DNA of 64,000 nucleotides from Xenorhabdus doucetiae (lineage in GTDB: Bacteria; Pseudomonadota; Gammaproteobacteria; Enterobacterales; Enterobacteriaceae), in assembly GCF_000968195.1 (NCBI RefSeq), contig NZ_FO704550.1, positions 1,240,001 to 1,304,000 on the forward strand. The letters are read 5' to 3'. The position numbers were made by a program, and so were the translations under genes. How positions within the stretch are numbered: the stretch's first letter is position 1; each line of letters opens with the position of its first letter. The notes beneath the pieces are model-generated. The model did not search any database and had not been told where the DNA came from. It saw only the letters and a program-made list of their open reading frames with translations. This document shows, one piece after another, positions 37,267-46,052 of this stretch.

Positions 37267-37385
37267 TATACCCTGCAAACTTCAAGTTGAAGTTCGCAAA
37301 AGGTGAAGTTCGCAAGATGAAAGCGGCTGATTATCTCCCCGCGGCGCGGGGAGATAATAAATGCATATTGAAGTACGACGAGTAT
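37267..37385. repeat. REP-like palindromic repeat, copy A
   Basis: Begins TATACCC and an ACTTCAAGTTGAAG stretch, contains a perfect 14-base-arm palindrome with one central base (37330-37343, 37345-37358; ATTATCTCCCCGCG type), and ends with GAAGTACGACGAGTAT. The same core and the same end occur at 59501-59574. It ends at the base just before the right lnt repeat (37386). Confidence 0.8.
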
Positions 37386-37533
37386 AGGAAATTAATTTTT
37401 GCGGCGGTTTTTCATCAAAGCAACGATGAAAAATAGCGCACTTGCTCCCCATATCGGCCAGTTTCCAAAACGAAAATAGGGGGTTAATCCTGTCGCGGGT
37501 GTGACTTTGGCTTCCAATACCTGTCGGGTAAAT
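37386..37533 (-). repeat. Right copy of the 148-bp direct repeat within lnt
   Basis: The 3' end of the complete lnt gene; identical by eye to 34070-34217. Divergence starts at 37534, where lnt continues and the left copy changes to transposase sequence. Confidence 0.92.
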
Positions 37534-38921
37534 TGTGGTAATTCCGCTTGAACCGAACCATCTGGGTTGATGACTGCGGTAACACCATTATTTGTCCCTC
37601 TCAGCAGAGGGCGACCCAGTTCAAGGGAGCGCATCCGGGCCATTTGGAAATGTTGCCACGGGCCAATGGAATGCCCAAACCAGGCATCATTAGAAACGGT
37701 CAGCAGGAACTCGGTATCCGGCTTGAAGTTATTGCGTACCTGTTCACCCAAAATAATTTCATAGCAGATAGCCGCAGTAATATTGTGCCCGGCAACAGAA
37801 AGTTGAGGTTGGATATAATGACCCCGGCTAAAAGAAGACATCGGCAAATTGAACAAAGGAGCCAGTGGGCGCAATAGTGATGCTAAAGGCACAAATTCAC
37901 CAAACGGCACGAGGTGATGTTTGTCGTAACGGGTTGGCGCCGGATATTGGTAAGGTGTCTTATCCCCCAGTACGATAATACTGTTATAGAATTGATAACC
38001 TTCCAATGTCGGCCGGGCATCGACAATGCCGGTGATCAGGCTGGTATTGTGCTCTCTCAGCACGCTATCCAGTTTGGTCAGGAAATCTTTTTGGCTATGT
38101 TCATAATCAGGGATCGCCGATTCCGGCCAGATGATGATTGGCGCTTTACCAATGAAAGGACGGCTGTTATCCAGATAAATATCCAACGTTTTTCCAAGAA
38201 CAGCAGGGTCCCATTTTATGGCTTGGGGAATATTACCTTGCACCAAAGCAATTTCAGTGGCTTTTTCGGGTTGCAGGGTATACCACGGGTAGTGCCTCAT
38301 TGGCCACGGTAACAGCAGCAGAATAATGGCGAAGATAGCCGCCGAAATTTTTTTCTGCGTAGCAGCAAGCACCAGCAGCCCACTGATTAGCATCAGTAAG
38401 AAAGTAATGCCTTCTACACCCAAAATAGGCGCAATGGCTTTCATGGGGCCATCAATCTGGCTATAACCAAATTGTAACCACGGAAATCCCGTTAATACCC
38501 AGCCACGCAAGAATTCTGTCAATTGCCACAGTGCCGGACTGGCTATCACCAGCCTGATGCCATTGGCAGCCGGAAAAAAACGGTTCAATAAGCCGGCAAA
38601 TAGCGCAGGGTAAAGGGCAAGATAGGCAGACAGCAGGATCACCAAAAAGATATTGATGGCGGTTGGCATGCCACCAAAGTCAGCAATACTGACGTAAACC
38701 CAGTTTGCGCCACTGCCAAACAAGCCAAGACCCCAGCATAAACCAATAAAGCAGGCTTGGCGGGTGGTTCTGTCCAAAGAAAGGATTTGCAGGCCGAAAA
38801 GAGCAACCAGTGCCGCAGGCCAGAAATCAAAAGGTGAAAAAGCCAGTGTTCCACTGGCTCCGAAGAAAAGTGCCAGCACGGCACGTAACCGCTGGCAGCT
38901 CATTAATGAGGCTTTGTTCAT
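37392..38921 (-). CDS. lnt: Apolipoprotein N-acyltransferase Lnt
   Basis: 509 residues, the family length. It adds the third acyl chain to lipoproteins in the inner membrane. Several N-terminal helices precede a nitrilase-type periplasmic domain with the Glu-Lys-Cys triad environment: IIWPESAIPD, then HHLVPFGEFVPL and AAICYEIILG. The start MNKASLMSCQRLRAVLALFF resembles E. coli. It follows corC by 10 bases. Its last 46 codons are duplicated at 34070. Confidence 0.96.
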   Translation of the reverse strand: MNKASLMSCQRLRAVLALFFGASGTLAFSPFDFWPAALVALFGLQILSLDRTTRQACFIGLCWGLGLFGSGANWVYVSIADFGGMPTAINIFLVILLSAYLALYPALFAGLLNRFFPAANGIRLVIASPALWQLTEFLRGWVLTGFPWLQFGYSQIDGPMKAIAPILGVEGITFLLMLISGLLVLAATQKKISAAIFAIILLLLPWPMRHYPWYTLQPEKATEIALVQGNIPQAIKWDPAVLGKTLDIYLDNSRPFIGKAPIIIWPESAIPDYEHSQKDFLTKLDSVLREHNTSLITGIVDARPTLEGYQFYNSIIVLGDKTPYQYPAPTRYDKHHLVPFGEFVPLASLLRPLAPLFNLPMSSFSRGHYIQPQLSVAGHNITAAICYEIILGEQVRNNFKPDTEFLLTVSNDAWFGHSIGPWQHFQMARMRSLELGRPLLRGTNNGVTAVINPDGSVQAELPQFTRQVLEAKVTPATGLTPYFRFGNWPIWGASALFFIVALMKNRRKN

Positions 38922-38931
38922 CTAGATCCTA

Positions 38932-39810
38932 TTATTGTTTGTCAAGGCTAGGAACGTCAGCATCATCCGGTATTTTTACATGAACCTGAATGATCTTACG
39001 ACTATCAGACATGGTCACTTTGAAAAGATAGCCATCAATCGTGATAGATTCCCCACGTGAAGGCAGATGCCCAAATGCCTGCATGACTAGCCCACCAATG
39101 GTATCAACCTCTTCATCGCTGAAATGGGTGCCAAAAATGTCATTGAAATCCTCAATTTGAGTCAATGCCCGCACTGAATAGGAGTGGCGGCTTAAAGCAC
39201 GAATATCGTTATCTTCGTCATCATCGTATTCGTCCTCTATTTCACCCACAATCAGTTCAAGAATATCCTCAATGGTGACCAGCCCTGAAACACCGCCAAA
39301 TTCATCGATCACAATCGCCATATGGTAGCGTTGGGAACGGAATTCTTTCAGCAGACGGTCAACACGTTTACTTTCCGGCACGACAACAGCCTGACGAAGG
39401 ACTTTATCAATGCTGAAAGGCTCTGCATTGGTACGCATGAAGGGTAGCAGATCTTTCGCCATTAATATGCCTTCGATGTGATCTTTGTCTTCGCTGATCA
39501 CCGGAAAGCGTGAGTGGGCCGAGTCAATAATAACATCCAGACATTCGTCCAGAGATTGGTTGCGTTTTAAGGTAACGATCTGTGAGCGTGGGATCATAAT
39601 GTCACGCACGCGTTGATCAGCAATATCCATCACACCTTCGAGCATCTCTCGGGTATCAGGATCGATAAGGTCGTTCTGCTCAGAATCACGGATCAGTTCA
39701 ACCAAATCATCACGGTTTTTTGGTTCACCGTGAAAAAGCTGATTAAGCAGCGCAAAGAAGCCTTTCTTAGGGCCAGGGCTATCGTTACTTGAAGGATGGT
39801 CGTCGCTCAT
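38932..39810 (-). CDS. corC: CBS-domain protein CorC (YbeX)
   Basis: 292 residues, cytoplasmic, with two CBS domains (IMIPRSQIVTLKRNQSLDEC near 70-90) and a C-terminal CorC/HlyC domain (GGLVMQAFGHLPSRGESI). Linked to magnesium/cobalt efflux and, with YbeY/YbeZ, to ribosome health. The run of Asp/Glu around EDEYDDDEDND is a family feature. Confidence 0.94.
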   Translation of the reverse strand: MSDDHPSSNDSPGPKKGFFALLNQLFHGEPKNRDDLVELIRDSEQNDLIDPDTREMLEGVMDIADQRVRDIMIPRSQIVTLKRNQSLDECLDVIIDSAHSRFPVISEDKDHIEGILMAKDLLPFMRTNAEPFSIDKVLRQAVVVPESKRVDRLLKEFRSQRYHMAIVIDEFGGVSGLVTIEDILELIVGEIEDEYDDDEDNDIRALSRHSYSVRALTQIEDFNDIFGTHFSDEEVDTIGGLVMQAFGHLPSRGESITIDGYLFKVTMSDSRKIIQVHVKIPDDADVPSLDKQ

Positions 39811-39882
39811 GGCGTTTTAATGAAAATTCCCCATTAATAAAATCGTAGACTAGTATGTTTAACATAAAAATATTGGCAAGGG

Positions 39883-40350
39883 TTATTCTTTTTCCACCAG
39901 ATAGGGATCAGGATAACCCATTTTTTCAAGAATCTCTGTTTCTAAAGATTCCATTTCTTCCGCTTCATCGTCTTCGATATGATCATATCCCAGCAGATGA
40001 AGACTGCCGTGAACCACCATATGTGCCCAGTGTTCCTCGACGGTTTTTTGTTGCTCTTCTGCCTCTTTTTCAACAACTTGACGACAGATAATTAAATCAC
40101 CGAGTAAGGGTAATTCAATTTCAGGTGGCACTTCAAAGGGGAAGGATAGCACATTGGTTGGTTTATCTTTCCCACGATAAGTGAGGTTTAAATCGTGGCT
40201 TTCTGCCTCATCGACCACCCGAATGGTCACTTCACTTTCTGCCTGAAATTGTGGCAGAACCCCCTCCAGCCAGCGTTGGAAAAGCGCTTCCTCTGGAAGC
40301 CCTGCGGGATTTTCACAGGCAATTTGTAAATCTAGTACCACTGAACTCAT
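39883..40350 (-). CDS. ybeY: Endoribonuclease YbeY
   Basis: 155 residues; metal-dependent RNase in 16S rRNA 3'-end maturation and rRNA quality control. The zinc-binding HGSLHLLGYDH motif (H3 type) is present at about residues 114-124. Overlaps ybeZ by 4 bases. Confidence 0.96.
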   Translation of the reverse strand: MSSVVLDLQIACENPAGLPEEALFQRWLEGVLPQFQAESEVTIRVVDEAESHDLNLTYRGKDKPTNVLSFPFEVPPEIELPLLGDLIICRQVVEKEAEEQQKTVEEHWAHMVVHGSLHLLGYDHIEDDEAEEMESLETEILEKMGYPDPYLVEKE

Positions 40351-41393
40351 TGTGCTTCCTGTCTGCGTTTCTCATTAAGCGCTTTTTTGCGTTCCTGTTC
40401 TGCGGCTTCCCATGCTTCATAGGCAATAACCACTTTTGCCACCACCGGATGGCGAACAACGTCTTCACTATGCAAGAAGTTAAAACTCAGTTCATCAACA
40501 TCAGATAACACTTCTATTGCATGACTCAGGCCTGATTTTTGCCCTCTTGGCAGGTCAATCTGGGTCACGTCACCAGTAATGACCGCTTTGGAATTAAAAC
40601 CAATGCGGGTCAGGAACATTTTCATCTGTTCGATAGTGGTATTCTGGCTTTCGTCGAGAATAATAAAGGCATCATTGAGCGTCCGTCCACGCATATAAGC
40701 CAGTGGAGCGACTTCAATAACGTTTCTTTCGATCAGCTTCTCAACTTTTTCAAATCCCATCATCTCAAACAGGGCATCGTAAAGCGGACGCAGATAAGGG
40801 TCGACTTTCTGGCTTAGATCGCCGGGCAGAAAACCCAGTTTTTCGCCGGCTTCAACCGCCGGGCGGGTCAGCAGGATACGGCGGATTTCCTGACGTTCCA
40901 GCGCATCAACCGCCGCAGCGACCGCCAGATAAGTTTTCCCTGTGCCCGCCGGCCCAACTCCGAACGTGATATCGTGATCAAGGATGTTGGCAATATATCG
41001 CGCCTGATTGGGTGTACGGGGCTTTACCACACCCCGTTTAGTTTTGATATTAACGGCCTTGCCGTATTCAGGAACGCTTTCTGCGGCTTGTTCCAGTACC
41101 CGGCTTTCGGCAATGGCGAGATGCACTTGCTTAGGCTCAAGATCGGGTATTACGCCGCGCACAGGCGCAGTTTCGACATAGAGGTGGCGCAGTATTCCTG
41201 CTGCCGCACTCACACACAGTGGTTGACCTGACAGTTTGAAACGGTTGTCACGGTGGTTGATCTCAATGCCCAAACGATGCTCAAGTTGTTTCAGATTATC
41301 ATCAAGGGGTCCACACAGGCTCATCAGACGTTGGTTGTCTGCGGGTTCCAGAAAGATTTCTTGGGTTGCTACTTGTGGGTTTATTTGTGTCAC
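40347..41393 (-). CDS. ybeZ: PhoH-family ATPase YbeZ
   Basis: 348 residues with Walker A GPAGTGKTYLA and Walker B AFIILDESQNTT. PhoH-like NTPase that works alongside YbeY on rRNA. Located between miaB and ybeY as in enterics. Confidence 0.95.
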   Translation of the reverse strand: MTQINPQVATQEIFLEPADNQRLMSLCGPLDDNLKQLEHRLGIEINHRDNRFKLSGQPLCVSAAAGILRHLYVETAPVRGVIPDLEPKQVHLAIAESRVLEQAAESVPEYGKAVNIKTKRGVVKPRTPNQARYIANILDHDITFGVGPAGTGKTYLAVAAAVDALERQEIRRILLTRPAVEAGEKLGFLPGDLSQKVDPYLRPLYDALFEMMGFEKVEKLIERNVIEVAPLAYMRGRTLNDAFIILDESQNTTIEQMKMFLTRIGFNSKAVITGDVTQIDLPRGQKSGLSHAIEVLSDVDELSFNFLHSEDVVRHPVVAKVVIAYEAWEAAEQERKKALNEKRRQEAQ

Positions 41394-41417
41394 TGATTAT
41401 CTCTATGTTAGGGCCTG

Positions 41418-42848
41418 TTAAGGCTGATAAACGCCAACGCCGAGCTCATCTTCCTTACGAGTACGAGCAATGACGGATTCAGGTGACTCATGGATGCGTA
41501 GATCCATTTCATCTTCAGTACGGATGACTTTACCACGCAGGGAATTGGCGTATACGTCAACAATTTCGACATCAACAAATTTGCCGATCATGTCAGGCGC
41601 TCCCTCAAAGTTAACCACGCGGTTATTTTCGGTACGGCCAGAGAGTTCCATGATATTTTTGCGTGATGGCCCTTCAACCAGAATACGTTGCGTGCTGCCA
41701 AGCATGGCGCGGCTGAAACTCATGGCTTGTTGGTTAATGCGTTGCTGGAGCAGGTATAAACGCTGTTTTTTCTCTTCTTCACTGACGTCATCGGGCAAAT
41801 CGGCAGCGGGGGTGCCTGGGCGCGCTGAATAGACGAAGCTAAAACTCATGTCGAAGTTAACATCGGCAATCAGTTTCATGGTTTTTTCAAAATCATCCTG
41901 AGTTTCGCCCGGAAAACCAATGATGAAGTCAGAACTGATCAGGATGTCAGGACGCGCCTTGCGCAGCCGGCGAATGATGCCTTTATATTCCAGCGCAGTA
42001 TGGGCACGTTTCATCAAGGTCAGTATGCGGTCAGAACCACTCTGGACGGGCAGGTGCAGGTAGCTGACCAGCTCAGGTGTATCTTCGTAGACGGCGATAA
42101 TATCGTCAGTAAACTCAATAGGGTGGCTGGTGGTAAAGCGAATCCGGTCGATACCGTCAATGGCCGCCACCAGACGTAACAACTCGGCAAAGGAGCAGAT
42201 CCCGCCATCAAACGTTGCACCCCGATAGGCATTCACATTTTGACCGAGCAGATTAACTTCACGTACACCTTGTGCAGCAAGTTGTGCAATCTCAAATAAC
42301 ACATCGTCACAAGGGCGGCTGACTTCTTCCCCACGGGTGTAAGGTACGACGCAGAAGGTACAGTACTTATTGCAGCCTTCCATGATGGAAACGAATGCGC
42401 TTGGGCCTTCGGCACGCGGTTCCGGCAGGCGGTCAAATTTTTCAATTTCAGGGAAACTGATGTCAACGACCGGGCTGCGAGTGCCTTTTACGTGATTAAT
42501 CATTTCGGGCAGGCGGTGCAGGGTTTGCGGCCCAAAAATAATATCGACGCTGGGTGCGCGCTGGCGAATGAAATCGCCTTCCTGAGAAGCAACACAGCCA
42601 CCCACGCCAATAATGATTTCAGGGTTTTTATCTTTCAGGCCTTTCCAGCGGCCAAGTTGGTGAAAGACTTTTTCCTGCGCCTTTTCACGGATTGAACAGG
42701 TATTCAGGAGTAAGATATCTGCTTCTTCGGCGATATCGGTTAACTGATAACCGTGCGTGGTTTCCAGCAAATCGGCCATCTTGGATGAATCATATTCATT
42801 CATCTGACAGCCCCAGGTTTTAATATACAGTTTTTTTATCGTCGACAT
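41418..42848 (-). CDS. miaB: tRNA-2-methylthio-N6-dimethylallyladenosine synthase MiaB
   Basis: 476 residues from the ATG at 42848 (MSTIKKLYIKTWGCQMNEYD), matching the 474-residue E. coli protein; the frame stays open 24 codons upstream without conservation. Radical-SAM methylthiotransferase: UPF0004 domain cysteines (GCQMN, NTCSIRE, GGCVA), SAM motif GCNKYCTFCVVPYTRG and TRAM domain at the C-terminus. Modifies A37 of tRNAs reading UNN codons. Divergent from ubiF. Confidence 0.97.
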   Translation of the reverse strand: MSTIKKLYIKTWGCQMNEYDSSKMADLLETTHGYQLTDIAEEADILLLNTCSIREKAQEKVFHQLGRWKGLKDKNPEIIIGVGGCVASQEGDFIRQRAPSVDIIFGPQTLHRLPEMINHVKGTRSPVVDISFPEIEKFDRLPEPRAEGPSAFVSIMEGCNKYCTFCVVPYTRGEEVSRPCDDVLFEIAQLAAQGVREVNLLGQNVNAYRGATFDGGICSFAELLRLVAAIDGIDRIRFTTSHPIEFTDDIIAVYEDTPELVSYLHLPVQSGSDRILTLMKRAHTALEYKGIIRRLRKARPDILISSDFIIGFPGETQDDFEKTMKLIADVNFDMSFSFVYSARPGTPAADLPDDVSEEEKKQRLYLLQQRINQQAMSFSRAMLGSTQRILVEGPSRKNIMELSGRTENNRVVNFEGAPDMIGKFVDVEIVDVYANSLRGKVIRTEDEMDLRIHESPESVIARTRKEDELGVGVYQP

Positions 42849-43066
42849 TTTGTGTATCCGGTGTTTCCAGTGGAATGATGCTTCAACACTGAAAAGCGCA
42901 TATATCGCACAATCTTGCATTGTACGTCATTGCACGTCGTGTATTTAGCATAATATTGTTGGCTATTGTAGTCATTTGAGACACCAGTGACCAGACTGTA
43001 ACAGCGGATATTCACAGCTGGAAAAGGAAAATTCCGGTACACTATTTTAATCAATAAGTTAATGAT

Positions 43067-44263
43067 GTGATGAATATGAATAATCCTCAACAAAAATTCG
43101 ATATTGTGGTTGTTGGCGCAGGTATGATTGGCGCGGCGACAGCATTGGGATTGGCGCAGGAAGGTTGGCGTGTTGCATTGTTGGAGCACGCCAACCCCGC
43201 GCCTTACGATGCGGATAGTGAACCCGATGTTCGCATCTCTGCAATTAGCTGTGCTTCGGTGGATTTATTGAAGCAGTTGGGCGCATGGGAAAATGTCTTG
43301 CAAATGCGCAGCGCTCCTTATCGCAAGCTGGAAACTTGGGAGCAAAATGATTCGAACGTCATTTTCGATGCTGAAAGTTTGGGGTTGCCAGAGTTAGGCC
43401 ACATGGTTGAAAATCGCATCTTACAACTGGCATTGTGGCAGGCGTTTGAGCGTTATCCCAATCTGACCTTGTTTTGTCCCGCAGCGCTGAAATCTATGCA
43501 GCGCCAGCATGAGAACAAAACCTGGCGGGTGGCATTGGCGGATGGCACGGAAATGGATACCCGGCTGATAATTGGTGCCGATGGTGCCCGTTCTCAAGTT
43601 CGTCAATTGGCCGGTATTGGCAGTAAAGGGTGGCAATATCGGCAGTCGTGTATGCTGATCACCGTCAAGACTGACCAGCCTCAACAAGATACAACATGGC
43701 AACAATTTTTCCCTTCTGGCCCCAAGGCTTTTCTGCCATTGTTTGATCAATGGGCTTCATTGGTTTGGTACGATTCTCCGGCGCGTATTCGCCAATTGCA
43801 GTCGATGACGATGGCACAACTTGAGCGGGAAATTTTTCAGGCATTTCCCACTCGCTTGGGTAAAGTCACCCCGATTGCCGCAGGTTCATTTCCACTGACC
43901 CGTCACCATGCCAGCCATTACGTACAAGCAGGATTGGTTTTGTTGGGCGATGCGGCTCATACCATCAATCCACTGGCAGGGCAGGGCGTGAATTTGGGCT
44001 ATCGAGATGTGGATGTTTTACTCAAGGTGCTGACCAATGCTAAAGAATTATTGGAAGAGTGGGACGCTTTGCCCGTTTTGATCCGTTATCAACGCCGCAG
44101 GATGCCGGATAATTTGGTGATGCAGGCAGGCATGGATTTTTTCCATACCACATTCAGTCATGATTTACCGGGATTGAAAACGGTACGAAATCTGGCATTG
44201 ATGGCCGCGCAGCGTTCCGGCGTCATGAAAAATCTTGCTTTGAAATATGCGTTGGGGTTGTGA
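43067..44263 (+). CDS. ubiF: 3-demethoxyubiquinol 3-hydroxylase UbiF
   Basis: 398 residues of the FAD-dependent aromatic hydroxylase family, C6-hydroxylase step of ubiquinone synthesis. GxGxxG in VVVGAGMIGAATALGLA, the DG motif (IIGADGARSQVRQLAGIG) and the GD motif (LLGDAAHTINPLAGQGVNLGYRD) are present. The start is either GTG at 43067 or ATG at 43070. It is divergent from miaB, as in E. coli. Confidence 0.95.
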   Translation: MMNMNNPQQKFDIVVVGAGMIGAATALGLAQEGWRVALLEHANPAPYDADSEPDVRISAISCASVDLLKQLGAWENVLQMRSAPYRKLETWEQNDSNVIFDAESLGLPELGHMVENRILQLALWQAFERYPNLTLFCPAALKSMQRQHENKTWRVALADGTEMDTRLIIGADGARSQVRQLAGIGSKGWQYRQSCMLITVKTDQPQQDTTWQQFFPSGPKAFLPLFDQWASLVWYDSPARIRQLQSMTMAQLEREIFQAFPTRLGKVTPIAAGSFPLTRHHASHYVQAGLVLLGDAAHTINPLAGQGVNLGYRDVDVLLKVLTNAKELLEEWDALPVLIRYQRRRMPDNLVMQAGMDFFHTTFSHDLPGLKTVRNLALMAAQRSGVMKNLALKYALGL

Positions 44264-44366
44264 TAGAGATTGTCTTCTTATCAAACAGCAAGAATTGACT
44301 ATTGTTTGTTCCAGTCTGGCGCCAAGGATGGCCGATATTACACATCTCTTGTATTTAATCCATTTG

Positions 44367-44380
44367 TTTGTATATACAAA
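44367..44380. promoter_or_regulatory. Perfect TTTGTATATACAAA palindrome, probable operator 1
   Basis: A 14-base perfect palindrome in the ubiF-toxin gap. A second copy lies 109 bases downstream next to the toxin gene. Spaced paired copies of an identical palindrome before a toxin-antitoxin operon are typical autoregulatory sites. Confidence 0.6.
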
Positions 44381-44475
44381 ATATTGTGAATTACGTATGC
44401 TTTCTTTAGTATATCTAGATGTTATACTAAGGATTGTTATGTGTTCTAGTATTGTTTTCTGCTGTGTAAAGTCAT

Positions 44476-44493
44476 ATTTTGTATATACAAAAT
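44476..44493. promoter_or_regulatory. Perfect ATTTTGTATATACAAAAT palindrome, probable operator 2
   Basis: An 18-base perfect palindrome containing the same 14-base core as 44367-44380, 43 bases before the toxin ATG chosen at 44536. Probable binding site of the antitoxin or toxin-antitoxin complex. Confidence 0.65.
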
Positions 44494-44535
44494 TTAATTG
44501 ACTATTTACATACTAAAAGAAGGCTGCTATTGGAC

Positions 44536-44826
44536 ATGAAGCTTCTTATTTCGTCTAAGATTAGGCAAAAATTATCGGACAAGACACCGCCGGTAAATGA
44601 AGAAGATATATTGCAATGTTTCTCTAATAGAGTTGGGAGATTCCTTGAGGACACAAGGGAAGATAACAGATCTAATCCTCCAACGAAATGGTTCATATCA
44701 GAGACAGATTATGGAATGACGCTAAAAGTAGTATTTATTTTTCATCCTGATAAAGGTATTGCAATCAGAACAGCGTATGTTCCTGATAGTGAAGAACTTC
44801 ACATTTACAATAAATATAGTTTATGA
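44536..44826 (+). CDS. BrnT-like toxin of a type II toxin-antitoxin pair
   Basis: 96 residues from the ATG at 44536 (MKLLISSKIRQKLSDKTPPV). The frame is open to 44479, but that part runs through the palindromic operator, so the inner start is preferred. Segments NEEDILQCFSNRVGRFLEDTRED, then PPTKWFISETDYGMTLKVVF fit a family of small proteins often labelled (without evidence) ADP-ribosyl-dinitrogen reductase hydrolase and resembling BrnT-like RNases. The antitoxin gene follows with no gap. Activity is inferred from the pairing. Confidence 0.75.
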   Translation: MKLLISSKIRQKLSDKTPPVNEEDILQCFSNRVGRFLEDTREDNRSNPPTKWFISETDYGMTLKVVFIFHPDKGIAIRTAYVPDSEELHIYNKYSL

Positions 44827-44841
44827 ATGGGAATTAAAAAA

Positions 44842-45210
44842 ATGAGCAAGCAAAGTGATAAGCAAAAAAGTGACCTTATAGCTTCAACTGACGAAGCTTG
44901 GGATAGTCGCGAGCTTGGTTGCAGCGAAGCTCACGTCAAAGTATCTGAAGATATAACGGAAAAACTCATTAATGGAGAACTCGAGTTACAACCTATATCG
45001 ATAAGACTGAATAAATCTTTAATTGAAGATTTAAAGCTGATTGCGGAGCTAAACGGTCTTGGTTATCAGCCACTCATCCGACAGGTGCTAACTCGTTTTG
45101 CTGACTGTGAAAAGAAACGGATTTTAAAAGAATTTCATAGCAAGGTAGTCTGCAAAAGTGAAAAGAATAAGTCGACGAAGAAAGGCAAGAAAAAAGATCA
45201 AGCTGCTTGA
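44842..45210 (+). CDS. Ribbon-helix-helix antitoxin of the BrnA type
   Basis: 122 residues from the ATG at 44842, which has GGGA 9 bases upstream; an in-frame ATG at 44827 directly follows the toxin stop but lacks a ribosome site. Family features: AWDSRELGCSEAHVKV, then LQPISIRLNKSLIEDLKLIA and NGLGYQPLIRQVLTRF, a CopG/BrnA-like DNA-binding domain. The C-terminal tail is very rich in lysine. It likely binds the two upstream palindromes. Confidence 0.75.
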   Translation: MSKQSDKQKSDLIASTDEAWDSRELGCSEAHVKVSEDITEKLINGELELQPISIRLNKSLIEDLKLIAELNGLGYQPLIRQVLTRFADCEKKRILKEFHSKVVCKSEKNKSTKKGKKKDQAA

Positions 45211-45324
45211 TCCTAAATAACGCATATACCCAATAGATCTCAAGTTGCAGGATAACAGAGACAAATCTGATTAGGTGGTTTTGTTCTTGTGGAAATCAAG
45301 AGGCTAAGCACGACGAAATGGAAA

Positions 45325-45350
45325 ACAAAAAAAACCACCTTTTGGTGGCC
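45325..45350 (-). terminator. Terminator of the tRNA operon
   Basis: On the minus strand, GGCCACCAAAAGGTGG followed by eight T. The stem is CCACC/GGTGG with a 4-base loop, 31 bases after the last tRNA. Confidence 0.85.
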
Positions 45351-45380
45351 TTGTCACATCATGTAACTCATTGAAAATAC

Positions 45381-45455
45381 TGGCTGGGGTACCAGGATTC
45401 GAACCTGGGAATGCCGGAATCAGAATCCGGTGCCTTACCGCTTGGCGATACCCCA
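45381..45455 (-). tRNA. glnV: tRNA-Gln (anticodon CTG)
   Basis: 75 bases with encoded CCA. Acceptor TGGGGTA/TACCCCA, anticodon loop TTCTGAT, T-arm GGTTCGAATCC. Last tRNA of the operon; almost identical to E. coli glnV/glnX. Confidence 0.97.
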
Positions 45456-45469
45456 ACTGGATTTTTAAA

Positions 45470-45546
45470 TGGTGGCTACGACGGGAATCGAACCTGTGAC
45501 CCCAGCATTATGAGTGCTGTGCTCTAACCAGCTGAGCTACGTAGCC
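45470..45546 (-). tRNA. metU: tRNA-Met (elongator, anticodon CAT)
   Basis: 77 bases with encoded CCA; acceptor GGCTACG/CGTAGCC, anticodon loop CTCATAA. Sequence identical to the copy at 45823-45899. Confidence 0.97.
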
Positions 45547-45587
45547 ATTTACGATAATCGTAAGATTTGTGACAACGTTCAGTGATA

Positions 45588-45663
45588 TGGCTGGGGTACC
45601 TGGATTCGAACCAGGGCTATGCCAGGATCAAAACCTGGTGCCTTACCGCTTGGCGATACCCCA
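45588..45663 (-). tRNA. glnU: tRNA-Gln (anticodon TTG)
   Basis: 76 bases with CCA. Acceptor and D arms equal to the other Gln tRNA; anticodon loop TTTTGAT with stem CCAGG/CCTGG. The variable region (CATAGC) is one base longer than in E. coli glnU (CATTC). Confidence 0.96.
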
Positions 45664-45732
45664 CCTGAAATAACACACTAAAACTTAAAATCGCTACTAA
45701 GACATATTCTAAGTATAACCCGATAAAGAAAA

Positions 45733-45817
45733 TGGTGCGGGAGGCGAGACTTGAACTCGCACACCTTGCGGCGCCAGAACCTAAATCTGGTGCGTCTACC
45801 AATTTCGCCACTCCCGC
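45733..45817 (-). tRNA. leuW: tRNA-Leu (anticodon TAG)
   Basis: 85 bases with CCA and a long variable arm, as expected for a class II tRNA. Acceptor GCGGGAG/CTCCCGC; anticodon loop ATTTAGG. Confidence 0.97.
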
Positions 45818-45822
45818 AAAGA

Positions 45823-45899
45823 TGGTGGCTACGACGGGAATCGAACCTGTGACCCCAGCATTATGAGTGCTGTGCTCTAACCAGCTGAGCTACGTAGCC
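45823..45899 (-). tRNA. metT: tRNA-Met (elongator, anticodon CAT)
   Basis: 77 bases with CCA, identical to 45470-45546. First gene of the Met-Leu-Gln-Met-Gln operon. Confidence 0.97.
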
Positions 45900-45936
45900 A
45901 TCTTTTCGCTTTGCCTTCATCGGCGGTGCGGGGCGC

Positions 45937-45965
45937 ATTATGCGTATATCAGGCAGATGCGTCAA
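45937..45965 (-). promoter_or_regulatory. Promoter of the tRNA operon
   Basis: On the minus strand TTGACG (45960-45965), a 17-base spacer and CATAAT (45937-45942), then a GC-rich stretch (GCGCCCCGC) before the first tRNA. This GC-rich discriminator is typical for stringently controlled stable-RNA promoters. Confidence 0.8.
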
Positions 45966-46052
45966 CTGCTTTTTTAAAGAAATATGCACAAAATCGTTTG
46001 TTTGTTTGTCTTATAAGCGTTTTGTCGACAAAGCCAACGAAAACGATTGAAA

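Noticed and set aside
44247..44501. Open frame of 84 codons between ubiF and the toxin gene
   Set aside because: It runs through both palindromic operators and has unusual composition for a protein; treated as regulatory DNA.
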